Part shown: positions 52,277 to 61,617 of the stretch, piece after piece | Position numbering within the stretch: the stretch's first letter is position 1 | Layout of the letters: each line of letters begins with the position of its first letter | Assembly (NCBI GenBank): GCA_963772335.1 | Contig: CAVYXF010000001.1 | Span: forward strand, 62,001-126,000 | From: CAVYXF01 sp963772335 | GTDB lineage: Bacteria; Pseudomonadota; Alphaproteobacteria; Rhizobiales; Rhodomicrobiaceae | Length of the DNA: 64,000 nt | Reading direction: 5' to 3' | The notes under the pieces: generated by a model | Seen by the model: the letters and a program-made list of their open reading frames with translations, nothing else | Told to the model about the DNA's origin: nothing | Database searches by the model: none | Translations under genes and position numbers: made by a program

Positions 52277-53938
52277 TCACTCGGGCTCGAGATACGGCAC
52301 TCGGCCGCCGAGTTCGTCAACAAGGACACGCGTGTTTTCGCTATAGTCGATCGGGACGGCAACGAGATGGACGCCACCACTGGCGAAGGCGGCATCGAGG
52401 GTGGGGACAAGCTGATCCACGGCGTCAATCCGGTGACCCTGCGCACCGTAAGATCTGGCGTAGGCAACGAAATCCGGGTTGCCGAAAGTCATGCCGAAGT
52501 CGGCGAAATGATCGACCGCCTGCTTCCAGCGGATCATGCCATAAGCTCCGTCCTCGATGATCAGCACCACCAGATCGAGGCCGAGGCGGACGGCGGTCTC
52601 GAGCTCCTGACTGTTCATCATGAAGCCGCCATCGCCGCACACCGCCATGACGTGCCGCCCGGGGTGGAGGAGCTTGGCCGCAATCGCCGAGGGCAACCCC
52701 GCGCCCATGGTGGCCAGCGCATTGTCGAGCAGCAGCGTGTTTGCGACATGGGTGCGGTAGTTCCGGGCGAACCAGATCTTGTACATGCCATTGTCGAGGC
52801 AGACGATGCCGTCCTCGGGCATCACCGCGCGGACATCATGCACAAGGCGCTGCGGAATGACCGGGAAGCCGTCCGCCTCGGCGCGCTCATTGATGTGTGC
52901 GAGAATTTGCTGGCGAAGCTCCAGCATCTCAGGATTTGCCGTCAGCCTTCCCTCCAGTCTATCGGCCAGCGCGGCAACGCTCGCGCCAATGTCGCCAACC
53001 AGCTCGCCATCGGGATGGAAGACCTGCTCGACGCTTGCCGAGACGTAGCCGATGTAAAGAACCTTCGGTCCGCCGGCGACCTGCCCCATCAGGAAGGGCG
53101 GCTTCTCCACCGTGTCGTGACCGATGGCAATAATGAGGTCCGCGCGTTCGATGGCGTCATGGACATAGTCGCGCTCGGAAAGCGCGGCCGTCCCCAGATA
53201 GAGATTGGACCCGCCGGTCACCGCGCCCTTGCCCATCTGGGTGTTGAAGAAGGGAATGCGCATTCGGCGTACGAAATCCGACAGAGCATCGACGAGACGC
53301 GGGCGGTTGCCGGCGGCCCCGATCATGATCAGCGGGCGCTTTGCTTGCCTGATCATCGCGGCGGCACGGTCGATGGCCGACGGCGGCGCAATCGGCCGGT
53401 CGATCAGATGCGGCGGGACCGGCGCTGCATCGGCATGCTCGGCGGCGATGTCCTCCGGCAGCTCGAGATGAACCGGACCGGGACGCTCCTCGGTGGCGAT
53501 CCGGAAGGCGTCGCGGATCAGCGTCGGGATGGAGGCGGCCGAGACGATCTGCCGGGTCATCTTGGTGAGCGGCCGCATGGCGCCGACGATGTCCACCACC
53601 TGGAAGCGCGCCTGACGCGCGCTCTTGATCGGCTTCTGCCCGGTAATCATCAGCATCGGCATCGCGCCGAGATGGGCGTAGGCAGCGCCGGTGGTGAAAT
53701 TCAACGCGCCAGGGCCCAACGTGGAGAGGCAGACGCCGGGCTTGCCTGTCAGCCGGCCCTGCGTCGCGGCCATGAAGGCAGCCGCCTGCTCGTGCCGGGT
53801 GAGCACAAGCTCGATCCTGGAGGTGCGCAAAGACTCCACCAGGTCGAGATTCTCCTCACCGGGCAGGCAGAAGATGCGATCGACGCCCTCATTTTCCAGT
53901 GCTGCGACAAGCAGATCGGAGCCTTTGGTCATCATCAT
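52277..53938 (-). CDS. Acetolactate-synthase-like ThDP-dependent enzyme
   Basis: A 553-residue three-domain ThDP enzyme. The ylide-activating Glu50 is in RHEQAAAFMA. The central domain has GAAGNRPRLVDAL. The cofactor motif runs from CGDGGFMMN to EDGAYGMIRWKQ. The length and the WKQ motif fit the acetolactate synthase large-subunit-like group, but no regulatory small subunit is encoded next to it, so it may be a catabolic decarboxylase or carboligase. ATG at 53938 with alternatives one and two codons later. Confidence 0.9.
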   Translation of the reverse strand: MMMTKGSDLLVAALENEGVDRIFCLPGEENLDLVESLRTSRIELVLTRHEQAAAFMAATQGRLTGKPGVCLSTLGPGALNFTTGAAYAHLGAMPMLMITGQKPIKSARQARFQVVDIVGAMRPLTKMTRQIVSAASIPTLIRDAFRIATEERPGPVHLELPEDIAAEHADAAPVPPHLIDRPIAPPSAIDRAAAMIRQAKRPLIMIGAAGNRPRLVDALSDFVRRMRIPFFNTQMGKGAVTGGSNLYLGTAALSERDYVHDAIERADLIIAIGHDTVEKPPFLMGQVAGGPKVLYIGYVSASVEQVFHPDGELVGDIGASVAALADRLEGRLTANPEMLELRQQILAHINERAEADGFPVIPQRLVHDVRAVMPEDGIVCLDNGMYKIWFARNYRTHVANTLLLDNALATMGAGLPSAIAAKLLHPGRHVMAVCGDGGFMMNSQELETAVRLGLDLVVLIIEDGAYGMIRWKQAVDHFADFGMTFGNPDFVAYARSYGAQGHRIDAVDQLVPTLDAAFASGGVHLVAVPIDYSENTRVLVDELGGRVPYLEPE

Positions 53939-54045
53939 TCCCCTTGGTGACCGGATGGCTCTGATCTACATGCGCATGAAGGCCCCCGCCGGCAAGCCCC
54001 GTGATCCTCGGCATAGTTCGAACGCGCTCGCCCGCTGCTCCCGCA

Positions 54046-54213
54046 TCAGCAATGCGCGTTTGCGCCGGACACGGTGAAGCTGCGGATGAAGACGGTGGCC
54101 AGCGGATAGACGAAGAAGACCAGGAGTACCGCCAGCGGCACCCCAAAGCAGAGGGCCAGGAACAGCCGGTCGGCGTCGAGGCCGCGGCGCGGTGTCGAGG
54201 CGATCAGCGTCAT
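54046..54213 (-). pseudogene. N-terminal stub of an ABC permease
   Basis: Begins MTLIASTPRRGLDADRLFLA with one membrane helix (FGVPLAVLLVFFVYPLATVF) and stops after 55 codons. It overlaps the end of the ATPase fragment by three bases (ATGA layout), the remains of a spermidine/iron-type ABC operon. Confidence 0.65.
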
Positions 54214-54512
54214 TGCGGCGCCACCCAGGCGCAGCGGCTGGCGGTGAAATCCACCCCGATTGCATCGCCCGGCCGCAGGGCGGTCCGTCCCGGCTGCTCG
54301 GCGATCAGGCTGCCGCCGGGCCATTCGAGATGAACGCGCGAGAGATTGCCGAGGAACTGCACCCGCGCCACGCGCGCTCCGGACCCGCCAGCGGCGAGCG
54401 TTACACCCTCGGGCCGGATACAGGCGATGTAGCCGTCCTTCGGCGCATGGCCATTCATCAGCGGCTGGGCATGCGCGCGTACGGTGTCCTGGTCCAGCAG
54501 GATGAGGGCCAT
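54210..54512 (-). pseudogene. C-terminal (TOBE) fragment of an ABC ATPase
   Basis: About 100 codons that read as the end of a PotA/UgpC-type ATPase: HAQPLMNGHAPKDGYIACIR, then PEGVTLAAGG and VQFLGNLSRVHLEWPGG. The nucleotide-binding part is missing. Confidence 0.65.
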
Positions 54513-54623
54513 GATCGGGTGAAGGCGGCTTACCGCGACAATTACGCCCGCCTACTCGACGTGAAACGGGCCTTCGATCCGCGCAACCTATTCGGCGTAA
54601 ATCAGAATATTCGGCCCGAGTAG
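54507..54623 (+). pseudogene. C-terminal fragment of a BBE-type FAD oxidase
   Basis: Ends AAYRDNYARLLDVKRAFDPR, then NLFGVNQNIRPE and stop, the BBE-domain tail of berberine-bridge-type oxidoreductases. Only about 38 codons survive, overlapping the opposite-strand ATPase fragment at its edge. Confidence 0.65.
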
Positions 54624-55064
54624 GCCAAAGGCGCTCGCTGTCAGCGATGTCCAACTGATTGCGCAAACGCAAAAAACGGATGCAACTGCGACTGCGGTCG
54701 CTAAGTACCGCGTTCCGGAGCGGCAGCTAGGTAGGTATTTCGACAGGCATGCTCGTCGGCTTTCACCGCCTTCCGGCTGATGGCTTGATAGAAAGAAGCG
54801 GCGGCTCGTGGACCAGAACCGGCCGCCTATGTTGGTTCCCACAATTGGCCATTGCGCCGCAACTAACGCACTGCCCCTTGTGCCTCACTGCCGAACGTGG
54901 GCGCAAGCCGGTTGGTTAATTAGGCTCAAGTTCAAGGGCCAATGGAAATCTGGGCTGGCGCCCAGGCCGTGCCCGTATTTGCTCCTGCGACGGCCAGAGC
55001 ACTGACACGTTCAGCGATGTTGAGAACTTGCGGGCTTGCATTTCGGAATGAGCGACAGCTCACC
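54624..55064. other. Gene-free stretch
   Basis: About 440 bases with no recognisable gene, RNA or repeat. Confidence 0.4.
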
Positions 55065-55787
55065 TCATTGCCGGATATGGGCGCGCCGCTTCTGTGGCGA
55101 GACTGCGGACCTGTCGCGGTGTGGCGGACGATATAGGTCGGCAGCCCTGGTTTGGTGAAGCAACATCGCTGCTGCGGCGCCCTCCACGTCATGCGCCGCG
55201 ATCCGTTCAGCAATCGAACGATGCTCGGCAATCGTGCGCTGCTCGCGTCCCAGCTTGCGCAACAGCCCAGAGTGATAGCGACTCAACCAGACAAGTAAAG
55301 CCTCGCTTACGGCGCCGAAGACGGTATTTCCCGTGATGGCGGCGATCTGCCGATGAAAGGCAATATCGTGCTTCATAAACTCCGAGAAAGCTGTGCCAGC
55401 CATTTCCATGTCTGCAATACAGCCTTCAAGCGCTTCCACATCGGCCGCAGTCGCCTTGGCAGCGGCGATCCGGGTCATACCAACCTCAAAAAAAATGCGG
55501 GCCTCTTTGAGATGCTCTAAGCTTTGCTTCGAGCTGGACAAAATATGATGAACGGTAGCGGCAATTTGTTCGAGCACCGTCTCTGCCGTTGGTTGCACTA
55601 ACCTCGTGCCTTCGCCGTGAGTTATAACGACGAGCCCCATCCGTTGCAGGTGTTGTAGCGCCTCGCGGACCGCCGGTCGGCCGACGCCGAAGCTCTCCAT
55701 TAATTGCCGCTCCGAGGGCAAGAGACTGCCCGGTGCGTATTGGCCAGCATTTATCTGATCAAGCAATCTCTCCAGCACATTTTGCAC
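55065..55787 (-). CDS. FadR/GntR family regulator, 5' end cut by an IS
   Basis: A 240-residue protein with winged helix (LLPSERQLMESFGVGRPAVR, residues 22-41) and FCD ligand domain (LEHLKEARIFFEVGMTRIAA, MKHDIAFHRQIAAITGN). The recognition region resembles NanR-type FadR proteins. The only start, a GTG at 55787, lies inside the terminal inverted repeat of the IS4-type element, so the original first residues, promoter and ribosome binding site are gone. It may be silent or driven from the IS. Confidence 0.8.
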   Translation of the reverse strand: MQNVLERLLDQINAGQYAPGSLLPSERQLMESFGVGRPAVREALQHLQRMGLVVITHGEGTRLVQPTAETVLEQIAATVHHILSSSKQSLEHLKEARIFFEVGMTRIAAAKATAADVEALEGCIADMEMAGTAFSEFMKHDIAFHRQIAAITGNTVFGAVSEALLVWLSRYHSGLLRKLGREQRTIAEHRSIAERIAAHDVEGAAAAMLLHQTRAADLYRPPHRDRSAVSPQKRRAHIRQ

Positions 55788-57074
55788 GGCTGTCCGGGGA
55801 ACGAGTCACTGTGTCGCTGGTGCATGCCCGGCTTTTCCGGTGCAAACCGGCTATTTTCTGGTTGTCGAGACTCAGAAAATGGAGCCGGGCATGCGCTATC
55901 GGGATAGCATCTTCGCCAGCCTTCTCAAACCGATCTCGCGGCCCGGGTTCAAGGCGATCGTGGCCCGGCATGACGCGGACGCCTATGCGAAGACGTTCAG
56001 CAGCTGGGACCATCTCGTGACGCTGATCTTTGCCCGGCTTGCCTCGGTCAGCAGCCTGCGCGGCATCGCGGCGGCCTGGAACGCCAATGCGCATCATCAT
56101 TACCACCTCGGCAGCGGTCCGGTGATGCGCTCCACGCTCGCCGATGCCAATCATCGCCGCCCGCCGGAGGTGCTCGCCGAGACCTTCGAGATGCTGTCCG
56201 CCCTGGCCGGCACCCGCCTGCGCCGTGACGGCAGACGCATGCTGCGCCTGATCGATGCCACCCCGATCCCGCTGGATCGGCTGTGCGACTGGGCGCAATG
56301 GAACGGGCGGACGCATGGGCTGAAGATGCACGTGGTCTACGATCCCGATGCCGATCACCCGCGCCGGATCGCCATTACCGCTTCGACCGTGAACGATGTC
56401 GAGATCGGCCGCAGCGAGCCGATCGAGCGCGGCGCCACATACGTCTTCGACAAAGCCTATTGCGATTACGCCTGGTGGACCCGCCTGCATCGGGCCGGCG
56501 CACTGTTCGTCACCCGACCCAAAACCAATGCGCGCTACGCGATGATCAAGGCGCGCCGGGTCATAAGAACCCAGGGTGAGGGCTTCGAAATCCTGGCCGA
56601 CGCGACGATCCGCCTTGCCACCCAGGGCAGGAGCAGGCTCGGCTGCCCGATCAGACGGGTCACCCTCAAACGCGAGGATGGCACGGTGATGGAGGTGATC
56701 ACCAACGACCTGGAGCGTTCGGCCGTGGAGATCGCCGCGCTCTACAAAGCACGCTGGGACATCGAGCTTTTGTTCCGCTGGATCAAGCAGCATCTGAAGC
56801 TCACGCGCTTCATCGGCCGGTCGGAGAACGCCATCAGGCTGCAGATCCTGGCAGCCATGATCGCCTATCTGCTGCTGCGCATCGCCGCAAGGATGAGCCG
56901 CAGCAGCCTGGTGCCGCTGCGCTTCACCGAACTGGTCGGCCAGTGCCTCTTCATCCGCAAGTCCATCGCCAGGCTCGACAGACCGCCCGATGTCAATGCC
57001 GGTCAGCCCAAACCGCGGTGCCATCCAGGACAATTGGAGTTCGCCTATGCCTGAATTTCCCCGGACAGCCGTGC
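55784..57074 (+). mobile_element. IS4-family insertion sequence, complete
   Basis: About 1.29 kb bounded by perfect 18-bp inverted ends: GCACGGCTGTCCGGGGAA at 55784-55801 and its complement at 57057-57074. It carries one DDE transposase gene. The flanks show no direct duplication (ATTTT on the left, GCTTC on the right) and belong to different genes, a GntR gene on the left and an IS630 remnant on the right, which suggests rearrangement after insertion. Confidence 0.8.
55879..57054 (+). CDS. IS4 family transposase
   Basis: A 391-residue transposase. N-terminal region with FSSWDHLVTLIFARLASVSS (DUF4372-like), then the DDE core: Asp in LIDATPIPL, Asp in VFDKAYCDYAWW, and the YREK-type motif in YKARWDIELLFRWIKQHLK. 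It appears intact and lies fully inside the inverted ends. ATG at 55879, with a second Met four codons on. Confidence 0.9.
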   Translation: MEPGMRYRDSIFASLLKPISRPGFKAIVARHDADAYAKTFSSWDHLVTLIFARLASVSSLRGIAAAWNANAHHHYHLGSGPVMRSTLADANHRRPPEVLAETFEMLSALAGTRLRRDGRRMLRLIDATPIPLDRLCDWAQWNGRTHGLKMHVVYDPDADHPRRIAITASTVNDVEIGRSEPIERGATYVFDKAYCDYAWWTRLHRAGALFVTRPKTNARYAMIKARRVIRTQGEGFEILADATIRLATQGRSRLGCPIRRVTLKREDGTVMEVITNDLERSAVEIAALYKARWDIELLFRWIKQHLKLTRFIGRSENAIRLQILAAMIAYLLLRIAARMSRSSLVPLRFTELVGQCLFIRKSIARLDRPPDVNAGQPKPRCHPGQLEFAYA

Positions 57075-57089
57075 GCTTCCGCGGGGACA

Positions 57090-57583
57090 GGCTCTGGACC
57101 AAAACCAATATGGCACCGCTGCGCGGCTGGAAGACGCGCGGCGAACGGCTGGTTGGCAAAGCCCCGCATGGCCGCTGGCGCACGCTGACGTTTCTCGCCG
57201 CCCTGCGCTGCGATCGGATCGAGGCGCCCTGCTTGTTTGATGGGCCGGTCAACGGCCGCAAGTTTCTCACCTATGTGCAGCAGTTTCTGTTGCCGACCCT
57301 GCATCCCGGCGATGTGGTGGTGATGGACAATCTGGGCAGCCACAAGGGACGGGCAGTTCGCCAGCTGATCCGTAGCGTCGGCGCAAAGCTGCTCTTCCTG
57401 CCGCCCTACTCGCCCGATCTCAATCCGATCGAGCAGGTCTTTGCCAAGCTCAAACACGGGCTGCGCCGCTGTGCCGAACGTACCGCAGAAGCCGTGTGCG
57501 AGCGCATCGGCAAACTCCTGGATCTGTTCCCACCCAACGAATGCAGGAACTACCTCATCAACTCAGGATATGCTTCCACCTAA
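57090..57583 (+). pseudogene. IS630-type transposase, 5'-truncated
   Basis: Starts abruptly near WTKTNMAPLRGW (intact copies read DETWTKTNMAP) and continues with VVMDNLGSHKGRAVR, FLPPYSPDLNPIEQVFAKLK and the end RNYLINSGY. About half of the protein, including the N-terminal HTH and first catalytic Asp, is missing. The cut lies next to the right end of the IS4 element. The open frame continues artificially upstream into it. Confidence 0.85.
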
Positions 57584-57600
57584 AATGATCATGCTTGTCA

Positions 57601-58735
57601 GAGACCTGTGCGCGGGTAGTTCTGGACGAGGCAGTTTGTTTTTGATTTCCTCGATTCGCTGAATGGATCGAGGTGCAAGATGGGTCGTCGTCGGATTGGC
57701 CAGGAAACACTAGGGTTTGTTACCGAGCGCGGCGGACGACATAGCTGTCTTGACGATCTGGTGACGCTGATCGACTGGGTTCCGGTTGAGAGGCGGCTTG
57801 GCGTGATCCCTTGCGCCGCAAAGGGCGAGCCGTCTTGGCCGCCGCTGGTTCTGTTCAAGGCGATGCTCATTGCCGTCTGGCACGACCTCTCCGATGTCAA
57901 GCTTGCCGAAGCCCTGGATGACCGGGCGTCGTTTCGGCGGTTCTGCGGGTTTTCGGCTTCGGAGCCGACGCCGGAGCGTACGGCCTTCGTGCGCTTCCGG
58001 AAGACGCTTATTGCGCATGGGCTGGACAAATCTCTGTTCGAGGAGGTCACCGGCCAGCTCAAAGCCAAGGCGGTTCGGGTCAAGACCGGCACGCTTGTCG
58101 ATGCCACGATCATCGCATCCGCCAGCGAAAATGACGGCGATGCGCATTGGGTCAAGCACAAGGGCAAACCAGCGGTTCACGGCTTCAAAGCCCATGTCGG
58201 CGCCGATGCCGAGACTGGCCTGGTGGAGGAGGTCGCCGTCACGCCCGCCAATGTCAATGATGGCAAGGCCGGTCCGGATGTGCTGCCGGACGATCCCGGC
58301 GAGGTGTTTGCTGACAGCGCCTATCGGGGCCATCATTTCGGTGACGCCGTCCGCGCCAAAGGCGGCACGCCGCGCGTCGTGGCGACGGGCATGTGGGGAC
58401 ACGGCGCGACCGAAGCCCTGGCCCGCCTCGAGGCCTGGAACCGGCCCATCCATCGCATACGAGGCCGGATCGAGAAAATCTTCGGCACATGGAAGCGAAG
58501 CTATGGCCTTCGTCGCATGCGATGGTCAGGACTGGCAAAGGCCGCCGTTCAGGTCCGTCTCACCGCCATCGCCTATAACCTCAAACGTGGTCTGGCGATC
58601 GCCGCGGTTCGATAATCACGGCAACGCGGAACGGCTTGGGGCTGCCATGCAGCCATATCCTGCTAAACCGCAGGAGCCCACGAAAACTGAAATCAGATGC
58701 ACATCAGAAGCCTGCGCGAACCGCGCACAGGTCTC
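57601..58735 (+). mobile_element. IS5-family insertion sequence, complete
   Basis: About 1.13 kb with perfect 15-bp inverted ends: GAGACCTGTGCGCGG (57601-57615) and CCGCGCACAGGTCTC (58721-58735). It is flanked by a direct repeat TGTCA at 57596-57600 and 58736-58740, the probable target duplication. It carries one transposase gene, so it looks like a recent simple insertion. Confidence 0.85.
57680..58615 (+). CDS. IS5 family transposase
   Basis: A 311-residue DDE transposase: N-terminal DUF772-type domain (LVLFKAMLIAVWHDLSDVKL), then Asp in LVDATII, Asp in EVFADSAYRG, and Glu in RGRIEKIFGTWKRSYGLRRM. The frame is open throughout and flanked by intact ends, so it is probably active. Confidence 0.92.
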   Translation: MGRRRIGQETLGFVTERGGRHSCLDDLVTLIDWVPVERRLGVIPCAAKGEPSWPPLVLFKAMLIAVWHDLSDVKLAEALDDRASFRRFCGFSASEPTPERTAFVRFRKTLIAHGLDKSLFEEVTGQLKAKAVRVKTGTLVDATIIASASENDGDAHWVKHKGKPAVHGFKAHVGADAETGLVEEVAVTPANVNDGKAGPDVLPDDPGEVFADSAYRGHHFGDAVRAKGGTPRVVATGMWGHGATEALARLEAWNRPIHRIRGRIEKIFGTWKRSYGLRRMRWSGLAKAAVQVRLTAIAYNLKRGLAIAAVR

Positions 58736-59118
58736 TGTCACCTCCGATCTCCTCGACGAATTGCATGACATCCTCAAATCGTCAGAACAGCAAGAATTGT
58801 CGCCCGGCAAAAGCACAAATCCACGCTGAGCCGTTGCGTTCCCGCTGCGACCCACCGACTGAACAAGCATAGCCGCATACAACCGATTGACGAGGATTTT
58901 GAATGCAAACCGGGCTGGCGTGAAATCAAGATAAAGACAGAGCGCCGAGCCGGCAGAAAGTCCTTGAGAATTCAAGACTTGGCGCGACTCCACATGCAGC
59001 ATGGCAGCGTGATCGTTGCTGAATGCCTCTTGGAATCAAACGCCTATCGCAACTCCATCTTGACGTCTTGGCGCCTGGGGTCACCTCAGTGCCATTCACC
59101 GGCAATGGAGCTGCACCA

Positions 59119-60863
59119 ATGGCGGATGATGACCTCGAACTCAAGCTCGGCCGGATTGGCGATGCTGGCCGGGGCCGTCTGCAAAGCCACAGCACCAAAG
59201 CGCTTCGCGTTGCCGGGCGCACCGGCGCACGCACCTTGCGCCAATACGGCCACCTCAAGCCCGGTAGCATACGCCGCGGAACAGGCACCGGCCTGCGCGC
59301 CGCCAACGGACTGATCGCTTCGGGCGGCCGGCGTGTCATCGTCAAGGCGCGCCATGCAATCATCAAAGCCGGCGATCTCGGAACCGCTCGTGCGCATCTC
59401 CATTACATCCTGCGCGATGGCGTCGCCCGAGACGGCGAGGCCGGGCAGCTCTACACCACCGGCGATGACCCTGCCGACGGGGCGGCATTCCTTCAGCGCT
59501 CCGAGAACGACCCGCACCAATTCCGCTTCATCATCGCTCCTGAGGATAGTGACCGCCTCACCAATCTCAAGCCGTTCATCTGCGATCTGGTTGCGCAGAT
59601 GGAGCATGATCTCGATGCCCGTCTCGATTGGGTTGCCGTCGATCACTTCAATACCGGGCATCCCCACACCCATCTCGTGATCCGGGGCCGCAACAGAGAC
59701 GGCCGGGAGCTGGTGATGGCGCGCGACTATATTGCCTACGGTATCCGTGCGCGTGCCCAGGCACTGGTTACCCTCGAACTCGGTCCCGAGACCGAAATCG
59801 AGCGCCTGCGGAAATTGACCAAGGAAGTCGACCAGGAGCGCTTGACGCGTCTTGACCGTAAGATCGTCGGACGGGCGGTGGATGGCATTCTCACTGTCAC
59901 AGCCGCGCATGCCTCCGACCCGCAGCAGCACAGCCTGCAGATCGGTCGCCTGCAGATGCTCGGCCGGCTTGGCCTTGCTTCCGAGCTCCAGCCCGGCGTC
60001 TGGCGTCTTGATCCGGCGCTCGAGCCGAAGCTGCGTGCGCTCGGTGAGCGTGCCGACACCTTCAAGATGATGCAGCGCGCACTGCGCGAGGCCGGCATCG
60101 AACGCGGCGCCGCCGACCTTGCCGTCTTCGAGCGCGGCACACGCAAGGCGCCGGTCATCGGCAAAGTCGCCGGCGTGGGCATGGTCGATGAAATCACCGA
60201 TCGCAGCTGGGTGGTGATCGACGCCCTCGATGGTCGCGCCCACTATGCCGAACTCGGCCGGCTCGCGCCCTCCGAAGTGCCGTCGCGCGGCATGATTGTC
60301 GCGCTCACCGGCAACGGGCTGAACGGCAAGCCGACCGGAACACCGCGCCTTGAAGTCCTCTCGGCCGTCGAGCTCAACCAGCTTCCTGCTTATGACGGTC
60401 CGACCTGGCTGGATCAGGCGCTCTTGAAGCGCCCAACGCCTGGACGACCATGCCCGCGGATTCGCAGCTCGAGCTGAAAGAAGCCCTCGCTGTCCGCGCC
60501 GAATGGCTGGCTGGCAAAGGGCTCGCCCACCGAACCTCGACAGGTGAGATTGAGATCAAGCCGCAATTGATCGCAGCCTTGCGCCAGCGCGAAACGCAGC
60601 GTCTGGCCGGCGCACTGGCCCGAGAGCTGAAGGCCGCCTACATTCCGCCACAGCCTGGAGCACGGATCTCCGGTACTTATGAAAGATCGGTCTCAACGCC
60701 AACTGGGCGGCTGGCGATCATTCGCCAGGAGGATACGTTTACGCTTGCGCCCTGGCGGGCATCGCTGGAGCTGTTCCGCGGCCGCCCCGTTGCGGGCATC
60801 GCGACGCCAAGCCGGGTCAGCTGGTCTCTCGACCGCGGACGTGGACTTCCAGGACGTGCATGA
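59119..60863 (+). pseudogene. DUF3363-type relaxase (VirD2-like), one frameshift
   Basis: Conjugative relaxase that would nick the origin of transfer. The N-terminal part has RRVIVKARHAIIKAGDLGTA and the HUH-like metal motif in VDHFNTGHPHTHLVIRGRN. A DUF3363 C-terminal region follows. The frame breaks near 60433 (LLKRP then a false tail) and resumes with NAWTTMPADSQLELKEALAV to 60863; one missing base in a C-run explains it. Together about 580 residues, near the usual size. No coupling protein or type IV secretion gene is near. It marks former mobility of this island. Confidence 0.85.
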
Positions 60864-60961
60864 TGGGACGTGGAGTTGCGCACATCGCGGCCGAGAACCG
60901 TCCGGCGTGACGGCAGGTCTGCGGACTTGGCGGCTAATGCCGCCAAGTCTCTGGGGGAGCC

Positions 60962-61216
60962 TCAGTCCGCTAGGCGCGGCTGGAAGACCCGTTGGATGGC
61001 GTTGCCCAAGGTCCCCAGTGCTTCTCCTGCCTGGGAGGCGAGCTTTTGGACGACCCCAAGCTGCTCGGCAATCGACTTTGCCTCAGGCAGAACCTTAAGA
61101 CTCTCGAGCGTCATCACAACGGTCTCGAACAGGATCTGGATTTCATAGATCAGCGTGACGATTTCCACGCGCATATTGCCCTCGCCATTGGGCGGGGTAT
61201 TCTCATTCTCAGCCAT
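60962..61216 (-). CDS. 84-residue hypothetical, divergent from an XRE regulator
   Basis: An unrecognised small acidic protein. A flexible start (MAENENTPPNGEGNMR) leads into a long amphipathic, hydrophobic helix region (VEIVTLIYEIQILFETVVM, and then ESLKVLPEAKSIAEQLGVV). The ribosome binding site GTGGAGG is strong, which supports a real gene. Divergent arrangement with an XRE gene across a 170-base gap suggests that protein controls it. Possible roles are toxin, phage or plasmid control protein; none is shown. Confidence 0.6.
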   Translation of the reverse strand: MAENENTPPNGEGNMRVEIVTLIYEIQILFETVVMTLESLKVLPEAKSIAEQLGVVQKLASQAGEALGTLGNAIQRVFQPRLAD

Positions 61217-61319
61217 GCTTACCTCCACAACAGGTTGGCTGGTCAGGTCCGGCGATGGTGTTACCAGCACCTCGTCGGGCCGTTTTTGTTTGCAGCAAAG
61301 CGATTCTGCCATACGGTAG

Positions 61320-61383
61320 CGAAATCGATACTGCCGCTTGATGATGCTCCGCTAAATTCGCTCTGGCAACTCGATTTCGATAC
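61320..61383. promoter_or_regulatory. Possible operator pair for the XRE regulator
   Basis: CGAAATCGATAC (61320-61331) and CGATTTCGATAC (61372-61383) are near-copies, and their CGAAATCG/CGATTTCG parts are inverted. They lie just before the XRE start at 61387 in the divergent gap. Confidence 0.3.
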
Positions 61384-61386
61384 AAA

Positions 61387-61617
61387 ATGGCGATAATTAC
61401 CTCCGAGCAATATCGTATGGCGCGTGCCGCACTAAAACTAAGCGTCCGCGACGTGGCCACCATGGCCAACGTTTCGACAAACACGCTGACACGACTTGAA
61501 AACGGTGAAGAGTTAAAGCCGCGCACTCTGGAAGCCGTCCGGAATGCGCTGGAAAAGGCGGGCGTTGAATTCACGAATGGTGATCAGCCAGGCGTACGGA
61601 TGAAGCACCCCTCTTAA
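61387..61617 (+). CDS. XRE family helix-turn-helix regulator
   Basis: A 76-residue protein with a Cro/C1-type HTH: MARAALKLSVRDVATMANVS and TNTLTRLENGEELKP (residues about 11-45), followed by LEAVRNALEKAGVEFTNGD. The LEKAGVEF ending is common in short XRE regulators of phage and mobile elements. It probably represses itself and the divergent 84-residue gene. Confidence 0.88.
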   Translation: MAIITSEQYRMARAALKLSVRDVATMANVSTNTLTRLENGEELKPRTLEAVRNALEKAGVEFTNGDQPGVRMKHPS

